Assembly: GCF_900108855.1 (NCBI RefSeq)
Contig: NZ_FNXY01000002.1
Location: 372,001-436,000 of the forward strand
From: Dyadobacter koreensis
GTDB taxonomy: Bacteria; Bacteroidota; Bacteroidia; Cytophagales; Spirosomataceae
Direction: 5' to 3'
Length of the DNA: 64,000 nt
A model generated the notes under the pieces. It was not told where the DNA came from. It did not search any database and saw only the letters and a list, made by a program, of their open reading frames with translations. Shown in pieces: positions 1 to 8,539 of the stretch; positions within the stretch are counted from its first letter, which is position 1; the number at the start of each line of letters is the position of its first letter. Both the position numbers and the translations under genes were made by a program.

Positions 1-161
1 AGGGTATAAAGATCTGCTTTTTTACCGTCGGGAAGGTCTCCGAATACTTCTTTCGAAATCGTACTGGTCATTGTTTTACTTTCGTTTTCGTTTTTGGTTT
101 TTGAGCAGCTCATCAGGCCAATGCCGATCAGCGCAGCGAATATTAATGATCGTTTTTTCAT
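1..161 (-). CDS. galM: Aldose 1-epimerase (galactose mutarotase) lipoprotein, N-terminal part only
   Basis: Partial gene: the reading frame starts at the ATG at 161 and runs off the left edge, giving the first 53 residues. They form a lipoprotein signal (MKK start, hydrophobic stretch, LMSC with Cys19 as the lipidated residue), a charged K/N/E/S linker, and then VFGDLPDGKKADLYTL, which resembles the start of the galactose mutarotase fold. Mutarotase interconverts beta- and alpha-D-galactose, the form used by galactokinase. It lies 26 bp downstream of galK on the same strand, so the two probably form one operon. The lipid anchor would place it in the periplasm or on a membrane. The catalytic His and Glu lie outside the window, so the call rests on the N-terminus and context. 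Confidence 0.8.
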   Translation of the reverse strand, partial: MKKRSLIFAALIGIGLMSCSKTKNENESKTMTSTISKEVFGDLPDGKKADLYT

Positions 162-187
162 AAAGGTATTTCCGGAAATATTAAGGT

Positions 188-1381
188 TTAAGCATTTAAT
201 ACAATTTCCTCAGTCCCATCAGTAATCCGTACGCGATAACATGGCATATCGATCGAGAATTCTTCCTGATAAGCTTTTTTCATTTTTTCCTCAAACTGCT
301 CTACGGCGTCTTTTTTTACAAGATTAATCGTACAGCCACCAAAACCGCCACCCATCATTCTGGCACCGATTACCGAGTCGTCGTCTAACGTTTGTTCTAC
401 CAAAAAGTCGAGTTCATCGCAGCTTACTTCATATTCATGCTGCAATCCCTGATGCGTTTCGTACATTTTTTTTCCAAAACTTTTAAGATCTCCAGCCGTT
501 AAGAAATCGCAGGCAATCTGTACACGTTCGATCTCTTCGGTCATGAATTTACAGCGGCGATAAACGACGTCTCCGAGCTCGTCCTTATATTCTTCGACAA
601 TTTGCGGTGTGGCATCACGCAAACTTTTAATCCCAGGATGATACTTCTGAAGGATAGAAACACCTTTTTCGCACTCAAGACGGCGCGTGTTATACTCCGA
701 ACTTGCCAGCGAATGTTCAACCAGGGTATTACAAAGAACGATAAGATACTCATCCATCGGAAAAGGAAAATACTGATATTCAAGTGAACGGCAGTCTAGG
801 CGGATCACAGCTTCTTGTTTTCCAAAACCGGAAGCAAACTGATCCATTATCCCACATTGCACGCCAACATATTCATTCTCCGCTTTTTGCGCCATTTTCA
901 CAATTGAAAAACGGTCAAGCCCCAGGCTGAAAACCTCATTCAAAGCAAATAAAAGACAACATTCCAGTGCAGCAGACGAAGACATCCCGGCTCCCTGAGG
1001 TACGTCTCCGCCGAAAGCAGCCTGAAATCCGCCAATATTTAAACCGTTTTTATAAATCTGCTCAATGATTCCCAATTGAAAATAAGCCCATTTCTGATCT
1101 GGTTTGGAAATGTCTTCAACCGAAAAAGTATAGGTTTCGTTTAAATCGACAGCATGCAATATTACCTGGTTATCTGTCCTTGGAGAAATTGCGAAATAGA
1201 CAGCTTTGTCTACACTTGCGGGCAATACAAACCCGTTGTTGTAATCGGTATGTTCGCCTATCAGATTTATTCTTCCCGGTGAACGAAATAACCGGAAATC
1301 CTTCGCTTCGGTGTTGTTACCAAATTTTTCAATGAATCTTTTTTGTATCCGTTCGGCTGTTTTCGCTTCTGTACTTATCAT
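188..1381 (-). CDS. galK: Galactokinase
   Basis: Phosphorylates alpha-D-galactose to galactose 1-phosphate with ATP, the first committed Leloir step, in the cytoplasm. The 397-residue length is normal. Visible motifs are the galactokinase signature GRINLIGEHTDYNNG (about 36-50), the GHMP kinase ATP loop GDVPQGAGMSSSAALE (about 125-140) and the C-terminal GHMP motif MMGGGFGG (about 342-349). The ATG at 1381 gives a sensible N-terminus. A mutarotase gene follows after 26 bp. The 2-hydroxyacid dehydrogenase gene upstream ends 51 bp before this start and may be cotranscribed. No galT or galE is seen in the window. Confidence 0.96.
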   Translation of the reverse strand: MISTEAKTAERIQKRFIEKFGNNTEAKDFRLFRSPGRINLIGEHTDYNNGFVLPASVDKAVYFAISPRTDNQVILHAVDLNETYTFSVEDISKPDQKWAYFQLGIIEQIYKNGLNIGGFQAAFGGDVPQGAGMSSSAALECCLLFALNEVFSLGLDRFSIVKMAQKAENEYVGVQCGIMDQFASGFGKQEAVIRLDCRSLEYQYFPFPMDEYLIVLCNTLVEHSLASSEYNTRRLECEKGVSILQKYHPGIKSLRDATPQIVEEYKDELGDVVYRRCKFMTEEIERVQIACDFLTAGDLKSFGKKMYETHQGLQHEYEVSCDELDFLVEQTLDDDSVIGARMMGGGFGGCTINLVKKDAVEQFEEKMKKAYQEEFSIDMPCYRVRITDGTEEIVLNA

Positions 1382-1432
1382 TACTGTTTAGTTGTAGATT
1401 TTCTGTTTTTCAAGAAAACCGCTTCAATTTTA

Positions 1433-2374
1433 TTAATATCCTTTTGCAAGATTTACTTCGTTGATTGGACTTCCGCCATTTTCCAGCGTCATCAGGTTAT
1501 TAAGGAAAAGGTCAACTTTTCCGACGTGTTCGTTTGCATGTCCGCCGCCGGTATGCTGGCTCAATATCACGTTGTCCATTTTCCAAAGCGGATTATCCTG
1601 TGGAATCGGCTCTACTTCGGTTACGTCCAGCACGGCTCCGTCCAGATGTTTTGAATTCAGCGCATCAATAAGTGCCTTCTCATCCGTTGTACTACCACGG
1701 CCAACACTTGCATAAACGCTTCCTTTTTTCATTTTTTCAAAAAATACCTGATCCGCGAACTGGTTTGCAGATCCCGGGAGGGTGTTGATAACCAGATCCG
1801 TATTTGGTAAAATATCAAATAGTTCTTCTTTCGAATGGAGGTCCGCATCCGGAGATGTCCTGGCCATCAGATGCAGATTACAATTAAAGCCTTGAAGGAA
1901 ATTTTTTACCGTGCTTCCGATTGTCCCGGCACCAAGTATCACTACTTCCTGCCCTGAAAGTAAACGAAGTTCGGCACGCAAAGGAGTTCCTATCCATTCG
2001 GTTTTTTCTTTTAACAAAGTCAATTTATCGAGTCCGCGGTATAGTGCTAAAACACCGCCGATGATCGATTCGGCGCAGGGGCGAGCAAACCAATCGCCCA
2101 TATTCGAGACTTTTGTTTGGCCGTTTAACCGGACAGACGCATATTGATCGAAGCCGGCAGAATCCAGCTGCCAGAATTTTAAATTATTCAAAGGTTCTGA
2201 AAACCAGCTCAATGGCGGATTGCCCAATATGTAATCGGCGTCGTTGAACAAATTTTGTGCCTCAACTTTTGAGTGTGTATCAGATTGAAAATGTATAATA
2301 TATTTTGGGGTAAGTGCTTCTATTAATCGTTTTCGAAGCCCTTCGTCAAGATTTGCGTGACAGTATATAATCAT
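1433..2374 (-). CDS. D-2-hydroxyacid dehydrogenase family protein
   Basis: NAD(P)-dependent oxidoreductase of the D-isomer 2-hydroxyacid dehydrogenase family; the substrate cannot be told from sequence. The Rossmann motif VVILGAGTIGSTV lies near residues 142-154. The catalytic Arg-Glu-His set appears as SVGRGSTTDE, DVTEVEP and LSQHTGGG in the usual order. The frame is open upstream to a TTG at 2428, but the ATG at 2374 gives the normal start MIIYCHANLDEG, so it is preferred (313 residues). It is probably cytoplasmic. The same-strand galK lies 51 bp downstream; a functional link to galactose use is only positional. Confidence 0.85.
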   Translation of the reverse strand: MIIYCHANLDEGLRKRLIEALTPKYIIHFQSDTHSKVEAQNLFNDADYILGNPPLSWFSEPLNNLKFWQLDSAGFDQYASVRLNGQTKVSNMGDWFARPCAESIIGGVLALYRGLDKLTLLKEKTEWIGTPLRAELRLLSGQEVVILGAGTIGSTVKNFLQGFNCNLHLMARTSPDADLHSKEELFDILPNTDLVINTLPGSANQFADQVFFEKMKKGSVYASVGRGSTTDEKALIDALNSKHLDGAVLDVTEVEPIPQDNPLWKMDNVILSQHTGGGHANEHVGKVDLFLNNLMTLENGGSPINEVNLAKGY

Positions 2375-2544
2375 CGTTTTTATGTTTAAAGAGGGAGTGT
2401 ATCCCGTTTTTACCTGCAATTTTTTCAATTATATTTTGAAATGATTTATGATTTGTTCACAATGATTGTGTAAATCAATCCTTAAAGCTACGTTTTCAAA
2501 ACCAACAGCCAAACTCCGAAAGACCGATTGTTCAGATAAGTAAC

Positions 2545-3066
2545 TTATAATTTGGCAAGAATTTTCTTTCCGCGTGACTTGTATGCGGCGGTTTCGAAAT
2601 CGATATTTTCTTCAATAATAACCCGTAGCTCATTTTTGATATCGGGATAAGTTTTGGACAGATTGAAGAGGATAGTTAATGCTAAAGCTTTGATTGCAAT
2701 AGCTGTATCTCGATCTTGTAAAAATTGAAAGCATGCATCCATCAGCTCACCATGAAATTCCTCAGGGATATCAAGATCAAGATCTTCGAAAATGCGCAAA
2801 CTGTTTCGGATCACCGCATTATGTACTTCGGTTCTTTTCAATTGGCTAATTAAAACACCAACATAGGGCTGAACAATTTGCGGCTGTTTCTCAGCTGCCC
2901 AACTAACACTCCAAGCTGCCCTTTGTGCAACCCGAATATCATCTGATAAAAAACAATTGATCAATTCTCTGAAATTTTCTTCGGATGAAACCGCATATTC
3001 AGAAATAGCGATCGCATGCTTTTTGAAGTGGATCTGTTGTTTTAAAAGTTCTTCCCGGATGTTCAT
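2545..3066 (-). CDS. HEAT/armadillo-like hypothetical protein
   Basis: A 173-residue protein built of alternating amphipathic helices with no signal peptide or membrane segment. The spacing of helix pairs, such as DDIRVAQRAAWSVSWAAE and later RDTAIAIKALALTILFNL, resembles HEAT or armadillo repeats, which act as protein-binding scaffolds. No catalytic motif is visible. The ATG at 3066 (MNIREELLKQQIHF) is the natural start. It stands between the GH95 gene and the dehydrogenase gene on the same strand, with about 70 and 170 bp gaps, so it may have its own transcript. Function is not recognised. Confidence 0.7.
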   Translation of the reverse strand: MNIREELLKQQIHFKKHAIAISEYAVSSEENFRELINCFLSDDIRVAQRAAWSVSWAAEKQPQIVQPYVGVLISQLKRTEVHNAVIRNSLRIFEDLDLDIPEEFHGELMDACFQFLQDRDTAIAIKALALTILFNLSKTYPDIKNELRVIIEENIDFETAAYKSRGKKILAKL

Positions 3067-3137
3067 GGGAGCGGATTTATGTATTGGTAGTTTTTTTAAA
3101 AAATATGTCGTGCTGTGTGAACGCTACTTTGAATATA

Positions 3138-5510
3138 CTATTGAAATAAATCAACTGAAATGACTTTCTGCTGACCTTGAACCAAATCAACTTCCAACGT
3201 TTTCGTACCTAACTTCACCTTTTGCTTTCCTGAATTCCCTGAAACCAAGGTTGCTGAAACCAATTTCCCATCTTTCCATTGCTCATCAACTGTAACATTT
3301 CCACGCGCTTTCAAACCTTTTATTTCGCCGGTCGGCCATGAATCCGGCAAGGCAGGCAATAATTCAATCACGCCAGCCTGCGACTGCAAAAGCATTTCTG
3401 CAATTCCGGCTGTGGAACCCATGTTTCCATCCAATTGAAAGGGTGGATGTGCGCAAAGTAAATTCGAATAAGATCCACCGCCATTCATCATGTTTTCTGT
3501 TTTATCACCAACCGGACGAAGAATTCTTTTGAATAGAGAGTAAGCCCTGTTTCCATCCTGCAATCTCGCCCAGAAATTAACCTTCCAGGCTAATGACCAA
3601 CCCGTCCCTTCATCGCCGCGAGCATTCAAAGTTACTCTTGCGGCTTTTGCAAATTCCGGTGTTGCGGTCGGGGAAATCTGATTGCCCGGGTGTAAGGCAA
3701 AAAGATGAGAAACGTGCCGATGTTTATTGGTTGAATCATCCACATCTTCATTCCATTCCTGCAATTGTCCCCATCGACCGATCTGCGGAGGCTGGATCTG
3801 GTCTCTCACTTTTTGTGCTTCTTTGGAAAAATCAGTATCGGTATTTAAAACTTTACTGGCAAGAATTGTATTGGAAAGTACGTCCCAGGCGATCTGATGA
3901 TCCATCGATGCGCCGGTAGAAATTCCGCCATGTTCCGGAGAATAGGAGGGTGAGGAAACCAGAAATCCGCTTTTCCCTTTGGTCAGATAATCAATCCAGA
4001 ATAATGAAGCTTCCTTCATAATCGGATAGGCTGTATTTTTAAGATAATTGACGTCGTTCGTAAAAACATAATGTTCCCAAAGATGCTGACTTAGCCAACC
4101 CGCACCGCCAGGATAAAATCCCCAGGGAAAACTCCATCCCGGCGAGGTGTAACCATATGCATTCAGCATTGTATTGACCGTCCAGCCACGGGTACCGAAA
4201 AATTCCTTCGCAGCCAGTTTTCCGGGTTCAACAATGGATTTTGTAAAATCAGATAGGGGAAGATAACATTCCGACAAATTTGTGACCTCTGCCGGCCAGT
4301 ATAACATTTGTATGTTAATATTGGTATGATAATCATTCGCCCAGGGCGGATTTGTGCTGTCATTCCATTTTCCCTGCAAGCTCATTGGCATGGTTCCGGG
4401 ACGGGTGGAAGAAATCATCAGGTAACGTCCGTACTGGAAATACAAAACTTCAAAGCCCGGATCAGGCGTACCCTTGAAATAAGCAATTTGTCTTTTGTCG
4501 GTTGGAAGAGAATTCGTGTTGTCAGTACCAAGATTTAAGGAAACGCGGTCGAACAAGTTTTTGTAATCTTTTTGCTGTTCTGCTTGCAGTATTGTTTCAC
4601 CTTTACCGGCAACCGCAGCAATCACCTGTTGATTTATTTTCTTGTAATCATTTCCTTTATACGTCGGAAATTGATAAGTGTAATCTGTTGATGCTGTGTG
4701 GATAAGTATAACTTTTCTGGCGTTTTTTACAGTGACTATTCCTGCATCATAACTTACTTTCCCATCCGTGTCAATCCGGTAAGTTGTTTCAAATTCCTGT
4801 TTGTTATCTTTCAAACTTCCACCGAAGATGTACTGATTCTTTTCAAATTTCTCGTATTCTTTTTTATGTGGAGTAGAAAATCGGATGGAATAGGTTTCTG
4901 CCGAAGTGGATTTGAAATTGTACACCATAACTCTGGAAGGATAATTTCCGAAATAAGTTCTTTCAAATTTTTCTTTGCCAACTTCATAAGTAACCTTCCC
5001 TGTTGCAGTCGAAATATCCAGTTCCCGACGGTAATTTTTTACTTCGCCGGTATGGGAAACGCTGACATAAAGATCGCCCATCGTTTGCTGCGCGCCGAAA
5101 TCGCTTGACGGTGTGTTTTCTTTTTTCTCATGAATAATACCGGTCATCTCGGAACTGGCCAGCTTATCCGCTTCTGCCAGTTTGCCTTGTGCCAGCAACT
5201 CTCTTACTTTTGGAAGTGTTTTATAAGCGTCTTTTCTTAACCCAAAATTATACTCTTCATTTGCGCCTTTTCCACCCGCCCACAGACTTCCTTCTGAAAA
5301 TTGTAAACGCTCTTCCGCCGGATCACCAAAAAACATGACACCGAGGTAACCGTTTCCAATGGGCAAAGCCTGAGTCATCCAGTCTTTGGCAGGAGAATCG
5401 TACCAAAGTGTCAGAGAATTTTGTTTATCTGTTTTTTGAGAATAAACAGAAAAGGATATCCGGATGAAGAAAATAACAAGTAAAAAAGTTTTTAGAAAAC
5501 GAAATAACAT
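3138..5510 (-). CDS. Glycoside hydrolase family 95, secreted alpha-L-fucosidase
   Basis: Inverting glycosidase expected to release alpha-L-fucose (some members alpha-L-galactose) from plant or host glycans. A signal peptide (MLFRFLKTFLLVIFFIRISFSVYSQ) points to export. The N-terminal beta-sandwich signature LWYDSPAKDWMTQALPIGNG leads into the (alpha/alpha)6 domain. Family catalytic elements are visible: the paired asparagines in HTNINIQMLYWPAE, the general acid Glu in SPSYSPEHGG, and the Asp in PPFQLDGNMGSTAG. The length of 790 residues is typical. The frame extends to a TTG at 5540, but the ATG at 5510 directly precedes the signal peptide. No SusC/SusD pair is nearby, so this is not a classical polysaccharide utilisation locus. 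Confidence 0.92.
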   Translation of the reverse strand: MLFRFLKTFLLVIFFIRISFSVYSQKTDKQNSLTLWYDSPAKDWMTQALPIGNGYLGVMFFGDPAEERLQFSEGSLWAGGKGANEEYNFGLRKDAYKTLPKVRELLAQGKLAEADKLASSEMTGIIHEKKENTPSSDFGAQQTMGDLYVSVSHTGEVKNYRRELDISTATGKVTYEVGKEKFERTYFGNYPSRVMVYNFKSTSAETYSIRFSTPHKKEYEKFEKNQYIFGGSLKDNKQEFETTYRIDTDGKVSYDAGIVTVKNARKVILIHTASTDYTYQFPTYKGNDYKKINQQVIAAVAGKGETILQAEQQKDYKNLFDRVSLNLGTDNTNSLPTDKRQIAYFKGTPDPGFEVLYFQYGRYLMISSTRPGTMPMSLQGKWNDSTNPPWANDYHTNINIQMLYWPAEVTNLSECYLPLSDFTKSIVEPGKLAAKEFFGTRGWTVNTMLNAYGYTSPGWSFPWGFYPGGAGWLSQHLWEHYVFTNDVNYLKNTAYPIMKEASLFWIDYLTKGKSGFLVSSPSYSPEHGGISTGASMDHQIAWDVLSNTILASKVLNTDTDFSKEAQKVRDQIQPPQIGRWGQLQEWNEDVDDSTNKHRHVSHLFALHPGNQISPTATPEFAKAARVTLNARGDEGTGWSLAWKVNFWARLQDGNRAYSLFKRILRPVGDKTENMMNGGGSYSNLLCAHPPFQLDGNMGSTAGIAEMLLQSQAGVIELLPALPDSWPTGEIKGLKARGNVTVDEQWKDGKLVSATLVSGNSGKQKVKLGTKTLEVDLVQGQQKVISVDLFQ

Positions 5511-5549
5511 AAATAAGGATTTTAGGAATTTGTAGCACAAAGTAAATAA

Positions 5550-5577
5550 AAAGCCCCACGCAAATGCGCAGGGCTTT
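5550..5577 (-). terminator. Rho-independent terminator of fumC
   Basis: Just past the fumC stop, the minus-strand RNA can form AAAGCCCTGCGC - ATTT - GCGTGGGGCTTT followed by a T run. Two of the pairs are G-U wobbles that would be C-A mismatches in the opposite strand's RNA, so the hairpin works best for leftward transcription, matching fumC. It separates fumC from the GH95 gene. Confidence 0.75.
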
Positions 5578-5600
5578 GATATTATTCCGATTTGGTGAGA

Positions 5601-7001
5601 TTATTTAATCTCGCCAACCATTTCTTCCGGTTTTACCCATGCGTCAAATTCTTCTGGTGTCACATAACCCAGAGCGACAGCCGTTTCTTTTAAAGTTGTG
5701 CCGTTTTTGTGCGCAGTCTGCGCGATTTCGGCAGCTTTGTAATAACCAATTTTTGTATTCAAAGATGTTACCAACATCAATGAGTTATTTACATGTTTCT
5801 TGATATTTTCATGCAGTGGTTCGATACCAACTGCACAATTATCATTAAATGAAACACAAACATCACCGATCAAACGTGCAGAATGAAGGAAATTGTATGC
5901 CATCAAAGGTTTGAAAACGTTCAGTTCAAAGTGTCCGTTTGAACCGCCGATGCTGATTGCAACGTCATTTCCCATAACCTGCGCTGCCACCATCGTCATG
6001 GCCTCGCATTGCGTTGGATTCACTTTTCCAGGCATGATCGAGCTTCCCGGTTCGTTGTCCGGAATGTGAATTTCACCAATTCCAGAACGTGGGCCGGATG
6101 ACAACATACGGATATCATTTCCGATTTTCATCAGACTAACCGCCACGGTTTTCAAAGCGCCATGTGCTTCGACGATCGCATCGTGAGCAGCCAATGCTTC
6201 AAATTTATTTTCCGCTGTAACAAACGGAAGCCCTGTTAACAGCGCAATGTGTTTTGCTACATTTTCAGAATAACCAGCTGGCGTGTTAATGCCGGTTCCG
6301 ACCGCAGTTCCACCCAACGCAAGTTCAGAAAGATGGGCAAGGGTATGGTAAATCGCACGCAAACCGTGATCCAGTTGAGAAGCATATCCGCCAAATTCCT
6401 GTCCAAGTGTCAAAGGCGTAGCATCCATAAAGTGGGTACGGCCAATTTTAACAACATGTTTAAAAGCTTCTGCTTTTGCTTTTAAAGTGTCACGTAGTTT
6501 GGTAATGCCCGGAATCGTTACGTCGATCAGGATTTTATAAGCCGCAATGTGCATTGCAGTCGGGAAAGTATCGTTTGATGATTGTGATTTGTTCACATCA
6601 TCATTTGGATGCAAAAATTTGGTTTTGTCAGCCAGGTCACCGCCTTGCAAAACGTGTCCGCGGTAAGCGATCACTTCATTACAGTTCATGTTTGACTGTG
6701 TGCCTGAACCGGTTTGCCAAACCACCAACGGAAATTGATCTTCCAGTCCGCCTGTCAAAATTTCGTCACAAACTTTTCCGATCAGATCGCTTTTTTCTTG
6801 TGGAAGAACGCCTGCTTCTGCGTTTGTAATGGCTGCTGCTTTTTTCAAATATGCAAATGCGCGGATAATTTCCTTAGGCATTTTATTGATATCCTGCGCA
6901 ATCGGGAAATTCTGGATAGAGCGTTGCGTTTGCGCGCCCCAATATACATGAGCAGGTACCTGCACTTCGCCCATGGTATCTTTTTCTATACGGTATTCCA
7001 T
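5601..7001 (-). CDS. fumC: Class II fumarate hydratase
   Basis: Converts fumarate to L-malate in the TCA cycle as an iron-free cytoplasmic homotetramer. The length of 466 residues is standard. Family motifs are present in order: [10 protein letters not shown], the [12 protein letters not shown] block with the active-site His, and the signature [15 protein letters not shown] with the flexible-loop catalytic Ser. The ATG start ([17 protein letters not shown]) matches the family. It is a single gene followed by its own terminator. The minus strand upstream carries TAACTTTA, close to the Bacteroidota -7 consensus. Confidence 0.97.
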   Translation of the reverse strand: MEYRIEKDTMGEVQVPAHVYWGAQTQRSIQNFPIAQDINKMPKEIIRAFAYLKKAAAITNAEAGVLPQEKSDLIGKVCDEILTGGLEDQFPLVVWQTGSGTQSNMNCNEVIAYRGHVLQGGDLADKTKFLHPNDDVNKSQSSNDTFPTAMHIAAYKILIDVTIPGITKLRDTLKAKAEAFKHVVKIGRTHFMDATPLTLGQEFGGYASQLDHGLRAIYHTLAHLSELALGGTAVGTGINTPAGYSENVAKHIALLTGLPFVTAENKFEALAAHDAIVEAHGALKTVAVSLMKIGNDIRMLSSGPRSGIGEIHIPDNEPGSSIMPGKVNPTQCEAMTMVAAQVMGNDVAISIGGSNGHFELNVFKPLMAYNFLHSARLIGDVCVSFNDNCAVGIEPLHENIKKHVNNSLMLVTSLNTKIGYYKAAEIAQTAHKNGTTLKETAVALGYVTPEEFDAWVKPEEMVGEIK

Positions 7002-7223
7002 TTTATGACGGTAATAATTATGTAAAATGAATGAATCAGATTTGAACGGTAAAGTTAGGGCTGGACGTTGAGTTTTTGGTATTTTTTTGTGGATAAATGT
7101 TTTGGTTATGAAATAATATAGATGCTATTAGTTAGAATACATAAAGTTGCTTACCAGTTAAAAACCTTTTAAATTGTTACATTATGTTGTATTATTTGTT
7201 TCAATAAGTATAATCAGGCAACT

Positions 7224-7460
7224 ATGACACATACTATCATTATAGAAACAAAAAATGATAAGGATTTTGAGCTAATCAGGAGTTTAGTGAATAGGCTTGG
7301 ACTTCCCTTTAAAGAAATACATTTAGAAGGTCTAACAGAAAAGCAAGAAGCGGCCTTTCTAAATCTTGCAGGCAGTTGGGTGGGTGATGAATCTGGGGAT
7401 GAATTAGCTGCCAGAATTCATAATTCAAGGAATGATGCTCCGCGTAATATAGAATTGTGA
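7224..7460 (+). CDS. Antitoxin-like small protein, apparently without a toxin
   Basis: A 78-residue acidic protein. The C-terminal pattern GSWVGDESGDELAARIHNSRN...NIEL resembles small Bacteroidota antitoxins that precede PIN-domain (VapC) toxins (family recalled, not searched). The N-terminus (THTIIIETKNDKDFELIRSLVNRLG) predicts a short beta-alpha unit. Normally a PIN toxin gene overlaps the stop. Here the overlapping frame starting GTG at 7457 reads VITFLL and then loses resemblance to PIN, so the toxin seems lost. The next gene is a second antitoxin-like gene 45 bp away. Confidence 0.65.
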   Translation: MTHTIIIETKNDKDFELIRSLVNRLGLPFKEIHLEGLTEKQEAAFLNLAGSWVGDESGDELAARIHNSRNDAPRNIEL

Positions 7461-7505
7461 TAACATTTTTATTAAAAGGTCAATTCTCCTTTAAACAATT
7501 AAAAA

Positions 7506-7754
7506 ATGGATTTACAATATATCTCAAACGAACGTGGTGAAAAAACTGCCGTTATCATTCCGATTCAGGAATGGAATAATCTGACGGCCAAACATGAAGA
7601 TTTGAAAGAGCTATCAGAAGAAGTTAAATCTATAAAAGGATTGGTTCAAAAAAAGAAACCATCAGATTTTATCGGTATAGTGTCAAAGGAAGAAGCTGAG
7701 GAAATGCAGGACTATCTGAAAAAAGCCAGAGGAGAATGGGACAGAGATTTTTGA
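7506..7754 (+). CDS. Antitoxin-like protein of a degraded VapBC-type module
   Basis: An 82-residue protein starting MDLQYISNERGEKTAVIIPIQ, a Phd/YefM-like N-terminal pattern, followed by a charged helix and the tail SKEEAEEMQDYLKKARGEWDRDF. In this family the toxin gene usually overlaps the antitoxin's last codons. Exactly there, at 7736, begins a short frame with the N-terminal and C-terminal ends of a PIN toxin (described separately). The antitoxin itself is intact and may still bind DNA or cross-talk with other toxins. The family assignment comes from recalled similarity, so the mechanism is inferred. Confidence 0.65.
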   Translation: MDLQYISNERGEKTAVIIPIQEWNNLTAKHEDLKELSEEVKSIKGLVQKKKPSDFIGIVSKEEAEEMQDYLKKARGEWDRDF

Positions 7755-7840
7755 TTGATAGTATTTCGATTACCAGAAATACTCAGGATTTTAAAAACAT
7801 TCCTGGGTTGTCCATAATCAATGCCCACGAATTAGAATAA
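7736..7840 (+). pseudogene. VapC/PIN toxin remnant with a large internal deletion
   Basis: The ATG at 7736 overlaps the end of the antitoxin gene by 19 nt, as expected for a toxin. The frame reads MGQRFLIDS, the first strand of a PIN domain carrying its first acidic residue, and then goes straight to ITRNTQDFKNIPGLSIINA and a stop at 7838-7840. The second part matches the usual C-terminal strand of PIN toxins. About 90-100 residues of the core, with the remaining metal-binding acids, are missing, and the join is in frame. The 34-residue product cannot be an active nuclease. Confidence 0.65.
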
Positions 7841-7962
7841 AAAAATCACTTCTCAAACCATAATTCTCCCCGCCAAAAAGATATTTTATCTGCCACATAT
7901 TTTCAATAAGTAACCTCTTCACTTAAATCATAGACCTCGATTTTCCGGGCTTCTTTTTTCTA

Positions 7963-7970
7963 TAATTTTG
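7963..7970 (+). promoter_or_regulatory. Putative -7 element for the metE leader
   Basis: TAATTTTG fits the Bacteroidota -7 consensus TAnnTTTG. It lies about 30 bp before the riboswitch core begins, and TTTT sits about 19 nt upstream in place of the ideal TTTG. Transcription would start around 7977 and include the whole aptamer. Confidence 0.4.
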
Positions 7971-7994
7971 CCAATGTTCTTTGTGAACGCCCGT

Positions 7995-8200
7995 CAATCG
8001 GGGTAATGGTTTTCGCTTATGGTGCCCTCAGCCAGAAAAGCAGAAATTAAAAAGGAACCGTGTGAAATTCACGGGCAGTCGTGCTACTGTAAGTGCCGTC
8101 CTGAACAATCAGGAAAGTTTTTACCCTCGCGACCCATTGTCATATTTATGATGAGAAGGGCGGTGAAAATGGTACAAGCCAGGAGACTTGCCTTTACCCT
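7995..8200 (+). promoter_or_regulatory. Cobalamin (B12) riboswitch aptamer controlling metE
   Basis: Conserved blocks of the cobalamin aptamer occur in order: GGTGCC at 8021-8026, AAAAGGAACCGTGTGAAATTC around 8050-8070 with its G-A-A-A core, the B12-box-like GGCAGTCGTGCTACTGTAA at about 8074-8092, and GCCAGGAGACTTGCC at about 8178-8192. This sensor binds adenosyl- or other cobalamins and normally shuts the gene off when B12 is plentiful. The next gene is metE, which is only needed when B12 is scarce, so the pairing makes sense. The switching part must lie in the roughly 340 nt between the aptamer and the start codon. Confidence 0.88.
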
Positions 8201-8539
8201 CAATGGCCATTCCCTCACGTCTGGGGTTTTGTCACGCATTGATTTTACAAATGTATTGCTGTCAGTCAAGTATCTTCAAATTTATTTTCGAAGATATGTT
8301 TGGTCAATTTTGTATCTGACAATTTTGATCAATATCTGATAACAAAACGTACTGATTTAGTAGTCGTCACAGCGGTAAGTGAAATAGTGAATGATTTGAT
8401 CAGCGAGGTTAATAAAATGATCGGATTCTTTGAAAGTCAAGCCTCCGGGCCGGATTCACTTTCAACTCTCAACTATACACTTTGAACTAAACCAGGACGG
8501 GTAGGGCATTCCAAAGGGTTTTTATTAACTCTTTAACTA
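8201..8539 (+). promoter_or_regulatory. Long metE leader with hairpins (expression platform region)
   Basis: No convincing gene is seen between the aptamer and metE. Hairpins visible by eye are TATCTTC...GAAGATA at about 8270-8296, TTGAAAGT...ACTTTCAA around 8430-8470 enclosing GC-rich CCGGGCCGG, and AAAGGGTT-TTTATT-AACTCTTT at 8513-8534, which ends 5 nt before the metE ATG. The last one could hide the ribosome binding region. None is followed by a strong T run, which favours translational over transcriptional control (inference). Confidence 0.5.

Noticed and set aside
1343..1654. 103-residue plus-strand frame over the galK start and the dehydrogenase end
   Set aside because: Overlaps two real minus-strand genes and has no coding character of its own.
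4698..5108. 136-residue plus-strand frame opposite the GH95 gene
   Set aside because: Antisense shadow; the minus-strand GH95 reading is continuous and carries family motifs.
8019..8339. 106-residue plus-strand reading frame upstream of metE
   Set aside because: It runs through the conserved blocks of the cobalamin riboswitch, and its product is rich in Arg and Cys with no protein-like pattern. A shadow of structured RNA.
8300..8485. 61-residue plus-strand frame in the metE leader
   Set aside because: It starts with TTG, has no ribosome binding signal and covers the leader hairpins. The peptide looks partly protein-like, but there is no other support.
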